Shown here piece after piece: positions 9,268 to 17,198 of a stretch of DNA of 61,832 nucleotides. Position 1 is the stretch's first letter. The number at the start of each line of letters is the position of its first letter. The notes under the pieces are model-generated. The model saw nothing but the letters and a program-made list of their open reading frames with translations, searched no databases and was not told the origin of the DNA. Source of the DNA: JACQXM01 sp964569425 (lineage in GTDB: Bacteria; Planctomycetota; Phycisphaerae; UBA1845); NCBI GenBank assembly GCA_964569425.1, contig CAZMVD010000011.1:1-61832 (forward strand), read 5' to 3'. Made by a program: the position numbers and the translations under genes.

Positions 9268-9693
9268 CTATATGGCGGACGGAAGTGCGCCCCAGAGTTT
9301 TTCGGGCATGAGGATGGGGTGGCCGTCGCGACCGACGCAGGCGAGGGTGGAGGTTGCTTCTGTTTTCAGGGCACCGTCCACCTGAATCTGATAACTGTGG
9401 TCCACGCGGGTGCGGGTGATGCGCTCGACGCGCGCGGTGACGCGGGCCACGTCGTCGTAGCGGATGGGGGCGAGGTAGCGGCAGGCGGCCTTGTAGACCA
9501 CGAAGAGCACGCCTTCGGCCTCCAAATCGCGGTAGCGGAAGCCGCGCCGGCGGAGCAGCTCGGTGCGCACCAGTTCGAAGTATTCCCAGTAGCGTGAATG
9601 GTGCAGGTAGCCCATCGCGTCGCACTCCGCGTAGCGCACACGGATGTCCATCGTGCAGGTGTCGCCGATCTGTCCCAAGCTGGGGCGGGCCAT
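9268..9693 (-). CDS. YbgC-type acyl-CoA thioesterase (4HBT family)
   Basis: 141 aa, the usual size for single hotdog-fold thioesterases. RVRYAECDAMGYLHHSRYWE (residues 18-37) matches the family's active-site helix, with Asp25 at the catalytic position and His31/His32 after the Gly-Tyr. The rest fits the fold (YEDVARVTARVE-like strand, HSYQI). It would hydrolyse short acyl-CoA or acyl-ACP thioesters in the cytoplasm. It lies 49 nt downstream of the M28 peptidase gene on the same strand. Confidence 0.85.
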   Translation of the reverse strand: MARPSLGQIGDTCTMDIRVRYAECDAMGYLHHSRYWEYFELVRTELLRRRGFRYRDLEAEGVLFVVYKAACRYLAPIRYDDVARVTARVERITRTRVDHSYQIQVDGALKTEATSTLACVGRDGHPILMPEKLWGALPSAI

Positions 9694-9741
9694 GGTCGAA
9701 GCACCTTGGGTTGGTGCGGCGTATTTGCCGGGCGCGTCGCG

Positions 9742-11574
9742 TCAGCGGGCCCCGGCCAGCGTCACCTGAAGCGGAACCTCCTGTCCGTCACGCAGCACGA
9801 CCACTTCGATGACGTCGCCGGGGTTATTGGAGCGCGTGGCGGCCATGTAGTCGTAGATGTTGGCGACCGGCTTGCCGCTGATGCGCACGATGCGGTCGCC
9901 TGCCTTCATGCCGGCCAGATCGGCGGGGCCTTCGGGGCTGACCATTTCCACGGCCATGCCGGGCTTGCCGTCGTCGCCGTAGCCCGGCGCCAGCCCCATG
10001 ACGACGCGGAAGGAGGGCGAGCCCCCGGCGGCGGCGGGCGCCTTGTCGGGAAGGGCCACAAACTGCGGGCGCGTTTCCACTTGTGCCAGATCCCTGGCAA
10101 CCAGGTGTACGAGGCGGGTGACGCGGGCGCCGTCGCGGACGTTGATTTTTTCGGTGTCGTCGCCGGGCTTGTGATAGTCCTCGTGGATGCCGGTGAAGAA
10201 GTGCATGGCGGGGATATCGTTGCGAATGAACGGGGCATGGTCGCTGCGCCCGCCCATGTCGTCGGCCGGGGCGACCTCCAGGCCGAGGGTCTTTGCGTTC
10301 CTGTGGAGCACGTCGCTGACCCCGGTGCCCGATCCGTCGCCGAAGACTTCCACGGAGTTGCGCCCTTCGGGCATGCGCCCGATCATGTCGAGGTTGATCA
10401 TGGCGGTCATGCGCTCGAGGGGAACCGTCGGCTCGTTCACGAAGTGCTTGCTGCCGTGCAGGCCCGATTCCTCGGCGGTGAAGGCGATGAACAGGACGCT
10501 ACGTCCGGGCTTTTTCTCCCGCGCCAGCAGCCGCGCCGCCTCGATGATGCCGCTGACGCCCGAGGCGTTGTCGTCGGCGCCGTTGTGAATGGCGGGCGCC
10601 GATTCTTCGCGCACCAGCTTGCCGCCGCGGAAGCGCCGTTCCATCGGCTTGCGGATGCCGAGGTGGTCGTAGTGGGCGCCGATGACCACGATTTCGTCGG
10701 CCAGGGGTCCGCGACCGGGCAACATGGCCAGCACGTTGCGCGTGGGCACGCGGGTGGCCTCGAACTCCGCCTTTCCGCCGGCGCGCACGCCGCGCAGCGC
10801 GGCGGAGGCGTAGGCGCCGCCGTCGAGCTTGGTTTGCAGGTCGGCGAGTGACGGCAGGCCCGCCCCCGCCAGCAGCGGCGCCACGACGGCGCGGGTGACG
10901 TGCAGGCAGGGGATACCGAAGTCGTCGGGACCGGAGGCGTCGAACTCAATCAGCGAATCGGCGGCGCCCTCTTCGGGCGATTGGTTGACGATGAGCACCG
11001 CGACCGCGCCGCGGTCCTTGGCGTTGTACACTTTGTTGCGCATCCACGCGTGGCGCGAAGGGTCGCCGTCGGCATCCGCCATGGAGGGCGGCTCGCCGCG
11101 CAGCATCAGCGCGACTTTGCCGGTGACGTCGGCGTGGACGAAGTCGTCGCGCTGTTTGTCCGGGGTCACGATGCCGTAGCCGCAGAAGACCACCTCACCT
11201 TCGAAGGCGTCGTCCGATGAGAATCCGAGCGGCACGAAATCCGTTCGCAGTTTCAGCGGCGCCCCGCCCGGCGAGAACGTCAGGCGGCTGTCGTCCTTCA
11301 GGCGGCGCTCCGCGGGCATCTCGAAGGTCTGGAAGTAGGTGCCGTTTTCCCCCGCGGGCTTGAGGCCGATGCGGCGAAACTCGTCGGCGATGTAATCTGC
11401 GGCCAGCTCGATGCCGCGCGTGCCCACGCCGCGGCCTTCGAGTTCGTCCGAAGCCAGGTATTCAATGTGCGCGTGGAAACGCCGTTCCAGGCCCGATGCG
11501 CAGCCGACCAGCAGCGCCGAGCCGACCATCGCCCCGAGCAGGCAGGGCGTCGTTCGCATTCGAAACATACTCAT
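9742..11574 (-). CDS. M28-family zinc peptidase lipoprotein with PA and PDZ domains
   Basis: 610 aa. The signal peptide ends in a lipobox (ALLVGCAS). A protease-associated insert (VTGKVALMLRGEP... AVLIVNQSP) precedes the M28 catalytic domain, whose metal ligands are visible: GAHYDH, NGADDNASG, the catalytic pair in TAEESGLHGS, NLDMIGR, and YHKPGDD. A C-terminal PDZ domain (MAVEMVSPEGPADLAGMKAG...) ends the protein. This architecture is typical of exported aminopeptidases in planctomycetes and related phyla; it probably trims peptides outside the cytoplasmic membrane. Start chosen at MSMFRMR because GGTGGAG lies 8 nt upstream; 34 extra upstream codons would bury the signal peptide. Confidence 0.85.
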   Translation of the reverse strand: MSMFRMRTTPCLLGAMVGSALLVGCASGLERRFHAHIEYLASDELEGRGVGTRGIELAADYIADEFRRIGLKPAGENGTYFQTFEMPAERRLKDDSRLTFSPGGAPLKLRTDFVPLGFSSDDAFEGEVVFCGYGIVTPDKQRDDFVHADVTGKVALMLRGEPPSMADADGDPSRHAWMRNKVYNAKDRGAVAVLIVNQSPEEGAADSLIEFDASGPDDFGIPCLHVTRAVVAPLLAGAGLPSLADLQTKLDGGAYASAALRGVRAGGKAEFEATRVPTRNVLAMLPGRGPLADEIVVIGAHYDHLGIRKPMERRFRGGKLVREESAPAIHNGADDNASGVSGIIEAARLLAREKKPGRSVLFIAFTAEESGLHGSKHFVNEPTVPLERMTAMINLDMIGRMPEGRNSVEVFGDGSGTGVSDVLHRNAKTLGLEVAPADDMGGRSDHAPFIRNDIPAMHFFTGIHEDYHKPGDDTEKINVRDGARVTRLVHLVARDLAQVETRPQFVALPDKAPAAAGGSPSFRVVMGLAPGYGDDGKPGMAVEMVSPEGPADLAGMKAGDRIVRISGKPVANIYDYMAATRSNNPGDVIEVVVLRDGQEVPLQVTLAGAR

Positions 11575-11809
11575 CTGTATTCTCCACCGAAGCCAATCCG
11601 GTCGTATCGTGATCGCCGAGTTCCTGTGTGTGGATGCCGGTGCGGCCGTCCTGGGGTTCCACGAGGGCACAATCACACGTCCTTACAAGGGCAGCCGAGC
11701 CCCGTTACCGTATAGGAACGGTCCGGGGAGGGAAAATCAAGCCGGCGCGATAATCACCGCCGGATGACCACGGCGCGTGCGTGTGGAACCCGCCGCCGGT
11801 CACTCCCCA

Positions 11810-12934
11810 CTACGGCCGGCTCGGTGTGCCGGGGACACTTTCCTGCGGCGGCTTGGGCGGTGCCGCCGGCGGGGAGGCATTGACTTCAGCCGCCTTCTCG
11901 GAAGCGGCCGCGCGCTGCGGCGCGGTGGGCAGCGAATTCAGACGCTCCTGCAGTTCCTGGAAAAGGTCGTCGACCGGGCCGTAGAGTTCGACCAGTTTCT
12001 TCTTGATCTCGTCCACTTCGGCCGGGCCGCTGGTCGGTCGGGCCATGCGCTCTTCGAGCTTGCGAATGTCCTCGCGGCGGCGGTCGCGGTGCGCCAGCGC
12101 ACGGCCTTGCAGTTCGGAAAGGAAGGAGCGCGCCGCGGACTGTTGCCCCTCATCGAGCCCGAAGCGGGCGATGAACTCGGCCACGTGTCGTTCCCACGCG
12201 TCCATTTCGAGTTCGATCTGGTCGGGCGGCTCCGCGGGCGTTTCGGCGGTTGTCTGGGCCACTTCCTGTTCGATCCGCTTGCGATGCTCCAGGCGGTCTT
12301 CCCGGCGCTTCTGCCAGTTTTCCACGCGTTCGCTGCGGCGCAGCGGTTCCCAGAAATCTCCCGGTTCGAACTCGCCCCCCTGCCACTGTTTCAGCTTGTA
12401 TTCCGCGACCCGCAGTCCGACCCCGAATTGCAGCGCGTCCACTTCGAACTTGGCGCGCTGCAAGGGCTTTAGCACCTTGCGAAACTCGCCGCTGCCCTCG
12501 CGAACCTGTTCGCGGAACTGGTCGAGCATCGGCAGCGCCTGCTCGGCCCACGCCTTGACACGTTCTTGGTCGGGCGGTTCCAGTTCCATGCGCATCTCGA
12601 TGAATTCGTTGATCAATGGTTGAATGGTGCTGCGCCGTTCGGTCAGGAAGGTGCCCCAGCGCCGGGTGATGTCCTCGCGCACCGTCCGGCGCTGACCGTC
12701 GTCCAGCTCGTAGGTGTCGCTTACTTCTTCGGCCCAGCGAGTCAGCATGAGCTGCATCAGCTTCGGCGACGGCCACAGCCCCTCCGGCAGCGCCGCCGCG
12801 GCGGCAGGCGTTTCGTCGGTTTCCTGTGCGAAACAGGTCGATCCGGCGCCCGCCAGCGGCGCAAGCGCGACCAGCCCCCACGACACGATGCGCCCGAATC
12901 CGTGGGGAAGCCTGCGGCTCTTCCCGCGATTCAT
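11810..12934 (-). CDS. Secreted coiled-coil protein, function unknown
   Basis: 374 aa. Signal peptide at residues 1-37 (ending AGAGSTCFAQ). The mature part is almost wholly helical with many charged residues (EQVREGSGEFRKVLKPLQRA; ENWQKRREDRLEHRKR; LEERMARPTSGPAEVDEIKK) and a Pro/Ala-rich tail. This suits a long coiled coil or helical bundle in the periplasm. Not recognised as a named family. The frame stays open far upstream on the antisense strand of priA; only the part from the MNRGKS start at 12934 is believable because it begins with a signal peptide. It is divergent from priA. Confidence 0.65.
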   Translation of the reverse strand: MNRGKSRRLPHGFGRIVSWGLVALAPLAGAGSTCFAQETDETPAAAAALPEGLWPSPKLMQLMLTRWAEEVSDTYELDDGQRRTVREDITRRWGTFLTERRSTIQPLINEFIEMRMELEPPDQERVKAWAEQALPMLDQFREQVREGSGEFRKVLKPLQRAKFEVDALQFGVGLRVAEYKLKQWQGGEFEPGDFWEPLRRSERVENWQKRREDRLEHRKRIEQEVAQTTAETPAEPPDQIELEMDAWERHVAEFIARFGLDEGQQSAARSFLSELQGRALAHRDRRREDIRKLEERMARPTSGPAEVDEIKKKLVELYGPVDDLFQELQERLNSLPTAPQRAAASEKAAEVNASPPAAPPKPPQESVPGTPSRP

Positions 12935-13135
12935 CCCGCTTGTGAACAATGGCACGTCACGGTCTCCCGTCCCCATCCTGCATTTGAAACACACCTGCGG
13001 ATGGTACTTCCCGACGCCGCGGTACGGCAACTGGGAATCACTTGCGGAGAGTCCGGCAACATGGCGATTTTGCGGAAAGCTGTCGTATGAAGTTGTATGG
13101 TCGTATCGGGCGGCGATCGGGTAAGATGCCCCTCG

Positions 13136-15433
13136 ATGCCCCTGCGACCTTCTGACCCCGATTCTGAGTTCCTCTTTGTCGAGGAAGGCGAAAGCCGCGT
13201 GGGCATGGTGGCCGAGGTGGCCCCGCTGCTGCCGGTGTATCGCACCTATACCTTTGCGGTGCCGGAGGCGATGGCGGCGCGGATCGCGATCGGCCGGCGC
13301 GTCCGCATCCCCGTGGGGCGGACGGGTCGCGGTGTGCCGGGTTACGTGGTGGGGTTGGATCGGCGCCTGTGGGAAAGCACGTTGCGCCCCGTCGACGCGC
13401 TGCTCGACGAGGACACCTTTCTGACGTCGGAACTTGTGGTTCTGGGCCGGCGCATCGCGGCGCACTATGCCTGCCCGCTGGGCAAGACGCTGCACGCCAT
13501 CACACCCGAAGCGGTGCGCCGGCAGCGCGGGCTGCGCAGCGTGCGCTACGTCCGGCTGCTGGGCCCGATCGGCGAACGGCGGGCGGGCGAACGCATGAGT
13601 GCCAAGCGGTCGGCACTTCTTGAGGCGCTGTCCCGCGCCACCGGTCCGGTGCCGGTGAAGGAGGTGCTGCAAGCTTCGGGCGCTTCGCCGGCGGTGCTCC
13701 GCGCACTGGTCAAAAGCGGAACGGTCGAGGTCACGGTCGTGCGCGAGGCCCCCGCCGAGCCGCCCGCGGACGACTTCGCGGTCGCCGCGGCGGAGCCCGA
13801 CTTTGCGCTGAACGACGAGCAGCGCGCCGCGCTTGCGCAGATCGACAGCGCCATTGCCGCTGCGGAATTCTCCGTGACCCTGCTGTTCGGCGTGAGCGGT
13901 TCGGGCAAGACCGAGGTGTACGTGCACGCGATGCGCCGGGTGCTCGCCGCGGGCCGGCAGGCGATTCTGCTGGTGCCGGAGATCGTGCTCACCACGCAAC
14001 TGGTGCAGCGGCTGGCGGCGCGGTTTGCCCAGGTGGCGGTGGTGCACAGTGCGCTGAGCGAGTCGCAGCGTTCGCTCATCTGGCGCGACATTGCCGTGGG
14101 GCTGCGCCCGGTGGTGATCGGCACGCGCAGCGCCGTGTTCGCGCCCTGTCCGGCGCTGGGCCTGATCTGCGTCGACGAGGAGCAGGAGGGCAGCTACAAG
14201 AACCTGCAGGCGCCGCGCTTTCACGTGCGCGACGTGGCCATCCTGCGGGCGAGCCTGCTGGGGATTCCCGTGGTGCTCGGCTCGGCCACACCATCGCTGG
14301 AAACGTGGCACCACAGCACAACGCGCAAGGACTATCGGCGCGTCGCGCTGCGCCGCCGGGTGCTCGAGCTGCCCATGCCGCGGGTGCAGATCGTGGACAT
14401 GCGCGACGAATGGGGCGCGGGCCGCAGCACGGCGCTTTTTTCCCGCGCCATGGAGAAGGGGCTGGAGGAGACGCTGGCGCGCGGCGAGCAGGCGTTGATT
14501 CTCATCAACCGGCGCGGTTACGCGCACCGCCTGTTCTGCGCCGCGTGTCGCAGCCGCGTCACCTGCCCCAATTGCCAGGTGGGATTGGTGCTGCACGCGA
14601 CGGCGCAGCACCTGACCTGCCACTACTGCCGTTATCGCGGGCCGGCGCCCAAGCAATGCAGCAATCCCGCCTGCGGAAGCGAACTGGTCACCTTCGGCGC
14701 CGGCACGCAGCACGTGGAGCAGGTGCTGGCGCAGCGCTTTCCCACGGCGCGGATCCGCCGCGCCGACAGCGACACCATGCACCATCGCCGGCAGTACCAG
14801 ACGATGGTCGACGACTTCGCGCACCGCCAGTTCGACGTGCTCGTGGGCACGCAGATGATCGCCAAGGGGCTCGACTTCCCCGCGGTGTCGTTCGTCGGCG
14901 TGATCGACGCGGACCCCGTCGCGCTGGCCGCCGACTTTCGGGCCGAAGAGCGGCTGTTTCAGCTCATCACGCAGGTGGCCGGGCGGGCCGGGCGGGCCGA
15001 GTCTACCGGGCGCGTGGTCGTGCAGACCACCATGCCCGACCTGCCGTCGCTGAATTTCGCCCTGCGGCACGACTACGAATCGTTCGCCGCCGCCGAGCTC
15101 GAGGTGCGCCGCCGCGTCGGGTTGTCACCCTTCCGCCGGCTGGCGCGGATTGTCGTTTCGCACGCGCGCGAGGAGACCGCGGAGCAGCAGGGCGAAGCGC
15201 TGGCCGAGCGGGTGCGCGGCGCCCTGGCGGCGCTCGCTATCGGCGGCGCGGACGTACTCGGCCCCAACCCCTGCGCCCTGCGGCGCCTGCGGCGCAAGTA
15301 TCGCTACGACCTGGTGATTCGCACGGCCACCGCGGCCGACCTGCATCGGCTGATGGACCACGTGCTGGGCAACCGCCTGTTGAAATCCACCGCGACGGTG
15401 ATTGTGGACGTCGACCCGGTCAACCTGATGTAA
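13136..15433 (+). CDS. priA: Primosomal protein N' (replication restart helicase PriA)
   Basis: 765 aa. The N-terminal 3'-DNA-binding domain (PLLPVYRTYTFAVPE) is followed by a superfamily-2 helicase core: Walker A FGVSGSGKTEVY (Lys258), motif II DEEQEGSYKN (Asp347), and GSATPSLET. Then come the zinc-binding cysteines (CAACRSRVTCPNC, CHYCRYRG, CSNPAC) and the C-terminal motifs VGTQMIAKGLDFP and QVAGRAGRAE. PriA reloads DnaB at stalled forks. Motif II reads DEEQ where PriA usually has DEEH. The start is uncertain: in-frame ATGs lie at 13097, 13136 and 13205, none with a good ribosome-binding site. Confidence 0.95.
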   Translation: MPLRPSDPDSEFLFVEEGESRVGMVAEVAPLLPVYRTYTFAVPEAMAARIAIGRRVRIPVGRTGRGVPGYVVGLDRRLWESTLRPVDALLDEDTFLTSELVVLGRRIAAHYACPLGKTLHAITPEAVRRQRGLRSVRYVRLLGPIGERRAGERMSAKRSALLEALSRATGPVPVKEVLQASGASPAVLRALVKSGTVEVTVVREAPAEPPADDFAVAAAEPDFALNDEQRAALAQIDSAIAAAEFSVTLLFGVSGSGKTEVYVHAMRRVLAAGRQAILLVPEIVLTTQLVQRLAARFAQVAVVHSALSESQRSLIWRDIAVGLRPVVIGTRSAVFAPCPALGLICVDEEQEGSYKNLQAPRFHVRDVAILRASLLGIPVVLGSATPSLETWHHSTTRKDYRRVALRRRVLELPMPRVQIVDMRDEWGAGRSTALFSRAMEKGLEETLARGEQALILINRRGYAHRLFCAACRSRVTCPNCQVGLVLHATAQHLTCHYCRYRGPAPKQCSNPACGSELVTFGAGTQHVEQVLAQRFPTARIRRADSDTMHHRRQYQTMVDDFAHRQFDVLVGTQMIAKGLDFPAVSFVGVIDADPVALAADFRAEERLFQLITQVAGRAGRAESTGRVVVQTTMPDLPSLNFALRHDYESFAAAELEVRRRVGLSPFRRLARIVVSHAREETAEQQGEALAERVRGALAALAIGGADVLGPNPCALRRLRRKYRYDLVIRTATAADLHRLMDHVLGNRLLKSTATVIVDVDPVNLM

Positions 15434-15521
15434 GGCGCGCCTGGCGACGGGCGGGGACCGGTTCACCCGCGTGGTTTCCATTCCTATACTTCCGGACATG
15501 GTTCGGGGGAACGACAGTTCG

Positions 15522-16286
15522 ATGACCGATGGTGTTCCATCATTCCTGCGCGCATTGGGGCGAAGGGCGCTTCCCGGCGTGATCTCGCTGGGGTCGGTCG
15601 ACTACTCACTGGTGCGGGTATTCAAGAATGATTTCTTCGCAGTCACGGCGTTGTATGCGGGGGCGGGCGGGGAGGTGCTGCTCAAGGTCAACCGGCAGGC
15701 GTGGTTGTTTTTTTTGCCGATGCGCTGGGCGGGGCGGTGGCTGGCGGGGCGGGAGTGTGCGGCGCTCGAGCGGCTGGAGGGGCTGGCGGGGATTCCGCGG
15801 CTGCTTGCGCGGTTTGAATCCACCGGGCTGATTCGCGAATTCGTGCCGGGGCATCCGCTGGCCAAGGGGGAACGGGTCCATGACGAGTTTCATTCGCGGC
15901 TGCGCGAACTGGTGGCGGCGATACATGCGCGCGGGGTGGCCGTGGTGGACCTGGAAAAGTGCGAGAACGTGCTGGTGGGCGAGGACGGCCGGCCGTATCT
16001 GTTTGATTTTCAGATTGCGTGGCTCACGCCGCGCTGGGGCGGGGAGCGTTGGCCGCTGACGGCGCTGCGGCGGTGGTTTCAGCATGGCGACTGCTATCAC
16101 CTGGTGAAGTTGCAACGGCGGACGCGGCCGGACCAGTTGACGGCGGAGGTGCTGGCGGCGTCTTATCGGCGTCCGTGGTACATCCGCGTGTTCCGCGTGT
16201 TGACCTGGCCATGGTTGTGGCTGCGGCGGGCGATTCTGGACCGAATCGACCCGCGTCGCGCGGGTCAGGAGCGCGGGCGGGTGTAG
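15522..16286 (+). CDS. RIO/lipopolysaccharide-kinase-like protein
   Basis: 254 aa. Compact kinase-like fold: VLLK (Lys55) as the ATP-binding lysine, IHARGVAVVDLEKCENVLV with Asp143 and Asn148 in the catalytic loop (where kinases have HRDxxxxN), and YLFDFQIAW with Asp162 at the DFG position. The C-terminus is basic and hydrophobic (WYIRVFRVLTWPWLWLRR), suggesting membrane contact as in LPS core kinases. Likely a sugar- or lipid-directed small-molecule kinase; the substrate is unknown. The ATG at 15522 has GGGGGAAC upstream; ATG 15498 is an alternative. Confidence 0.65.
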   Translation: MTDGVPSFLRALGRRALPGVISLGSVDYSLVRVFKNDFFAVTALYAGAGGEVLLKVNRQAWLFFLPMRWAGRWLAGRECAALERLEGLAGIPRLLARFESTGLIREFVPGHPLAKGERVHDEFHSRLRELVAAIHARGVAVVDLEKCENVLVGEDGRPYLFDFQIAWLTPRWGGERWPLTALRRWFQHGDCYHLVKLQRRTRPDQLTAEVLAASYRRPWYIRVFRVLTWPWLWLRRAILDRIDPRRAGQERGRV

Positions 16287-16475
16287 TGGGTAGATGCGCC
16301 GACAATGGCGGTCCTGCCGTTTGGAAACGTGACGAAATTGGTGAGGTCTTCCGTGGCATTGCACTGGTTATTGCCGGCGCCGATTCGTACCCTGCGCCGG
16401 CAAGACGCGGGCATCCGAGCTGTGTGAGCCGGGACCCGCACTGATCGCAGGTCGAAAAGGTTCATGGAGGTCGAT

Positions 16476-17126
16476 ATGGCAACGCGAAGCGCGAAAGTTG
16501 GAGCGGTGGTATTCGCATTGATTTGCGGGCCGGCCACGGCGGGGCCGATTCTCTTGGGAACCCTTTCCAACACCTGGCACGGGACAGACAACCGTCTTAT
16601 TGATGAACTCGCCGTCGGAGATCGGTTGCTTTACACCGTCATCGGCTATGCGGACGGCGGAGATCTGTTCGAGGACACCAGAGTTACGATACGCATCAAC
16701 GGCCCGCCAGTGACGATCAGCGAGTCGGTCACGTTCGGCGACGATCCCGATTTCGCAACGGTTGCGCGACTGCTGACGGACGGGCGTTCGCTGCACGGCG
16801 AGGTGGGTTCGGGCTATCAGGAAATCAGCGTGCTGGGGTTGATCGGCGGGGAGGAGTTGATTGCTGTTCATGTGCCGCGTGTTTCCGCGTATGACCTTTT
16901 CGGTTACCGCGTGGAGCGCATCGACCGGCACGTGACGTTCAGCATGACGGAAATGGACCTTCCTGACCTGCCCGACCAGAAGGGAACCGAGATCATCTTC
17001 GGAGGGGTGTACGAAATCTGGGGACATCCCATTCCTGAACCGACGACGGCGATACTCATTCTGTTTGGCATGGGTATAGCAACTGCCGTAAGACACCCTT
17101 CTCGACCCGGTGGTCGGGCGAGTTGA
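16476..17126 (+). CDS. PEP-CTERM exported protein
   Basis: 216 aa. Signal peptide (VGAVVFALICGPATAG) and a C-terminal PEP-CTERM signal: IPEPTTAILILFGMGIA then a basic tail (RHPSRPGGR). Proteins of this type are exported and processed by an exosortase, usually for matrix or surface display; no exosortase gene is in this window. GGAGG at 16466-16470 sits 5 nt before the ATG at 16476, deciding the start over the ATG at 16464, which overlaps that GGAGG. It is a diverged paralogue of the first half of the next gene (shared GPILLG/GPVLIG start, DLFGY motif, PEP-CTERM). Confidence 0.8.
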   Translation: MATRSAKVGAVVFALICGPATAGPILLGTLSNTWHGTDNRLIDELAVGDRLLYTVIGYADGGDLFEDTRVTIRINGPPVTISESVTFGDDPDFATVARLLTDGRSLHGEVGSGYQEISVLGLIGGEELIAVHVPRVSAYDLFGYRVERIDRHVTFSMTEMDLPDLPDQKGTEIIFGGVYEIWGHPIPEPTTAILILFGMGIATAVRHPSRPGGRAS

Positions 17127-17198
17127 TCTTTGTCGGTCGGATTCGAGGGGCATCGTCCGTGACCGATCACGCAGGCCGCTATTAAGGAGAGCAGGATC

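Noticed and set aside
12935..15070. Long open frame on the minus strand antisense to priA, continuous with the coiled-coil protein gene
   Set aside because: It lies exactly opposite the conserved PriA frame, its translation is Arg/His/Gln-rich and featureless, and the downstream gene has its own signal-peptide start at 12934. Typical antisense frame in GC-rich DNA.
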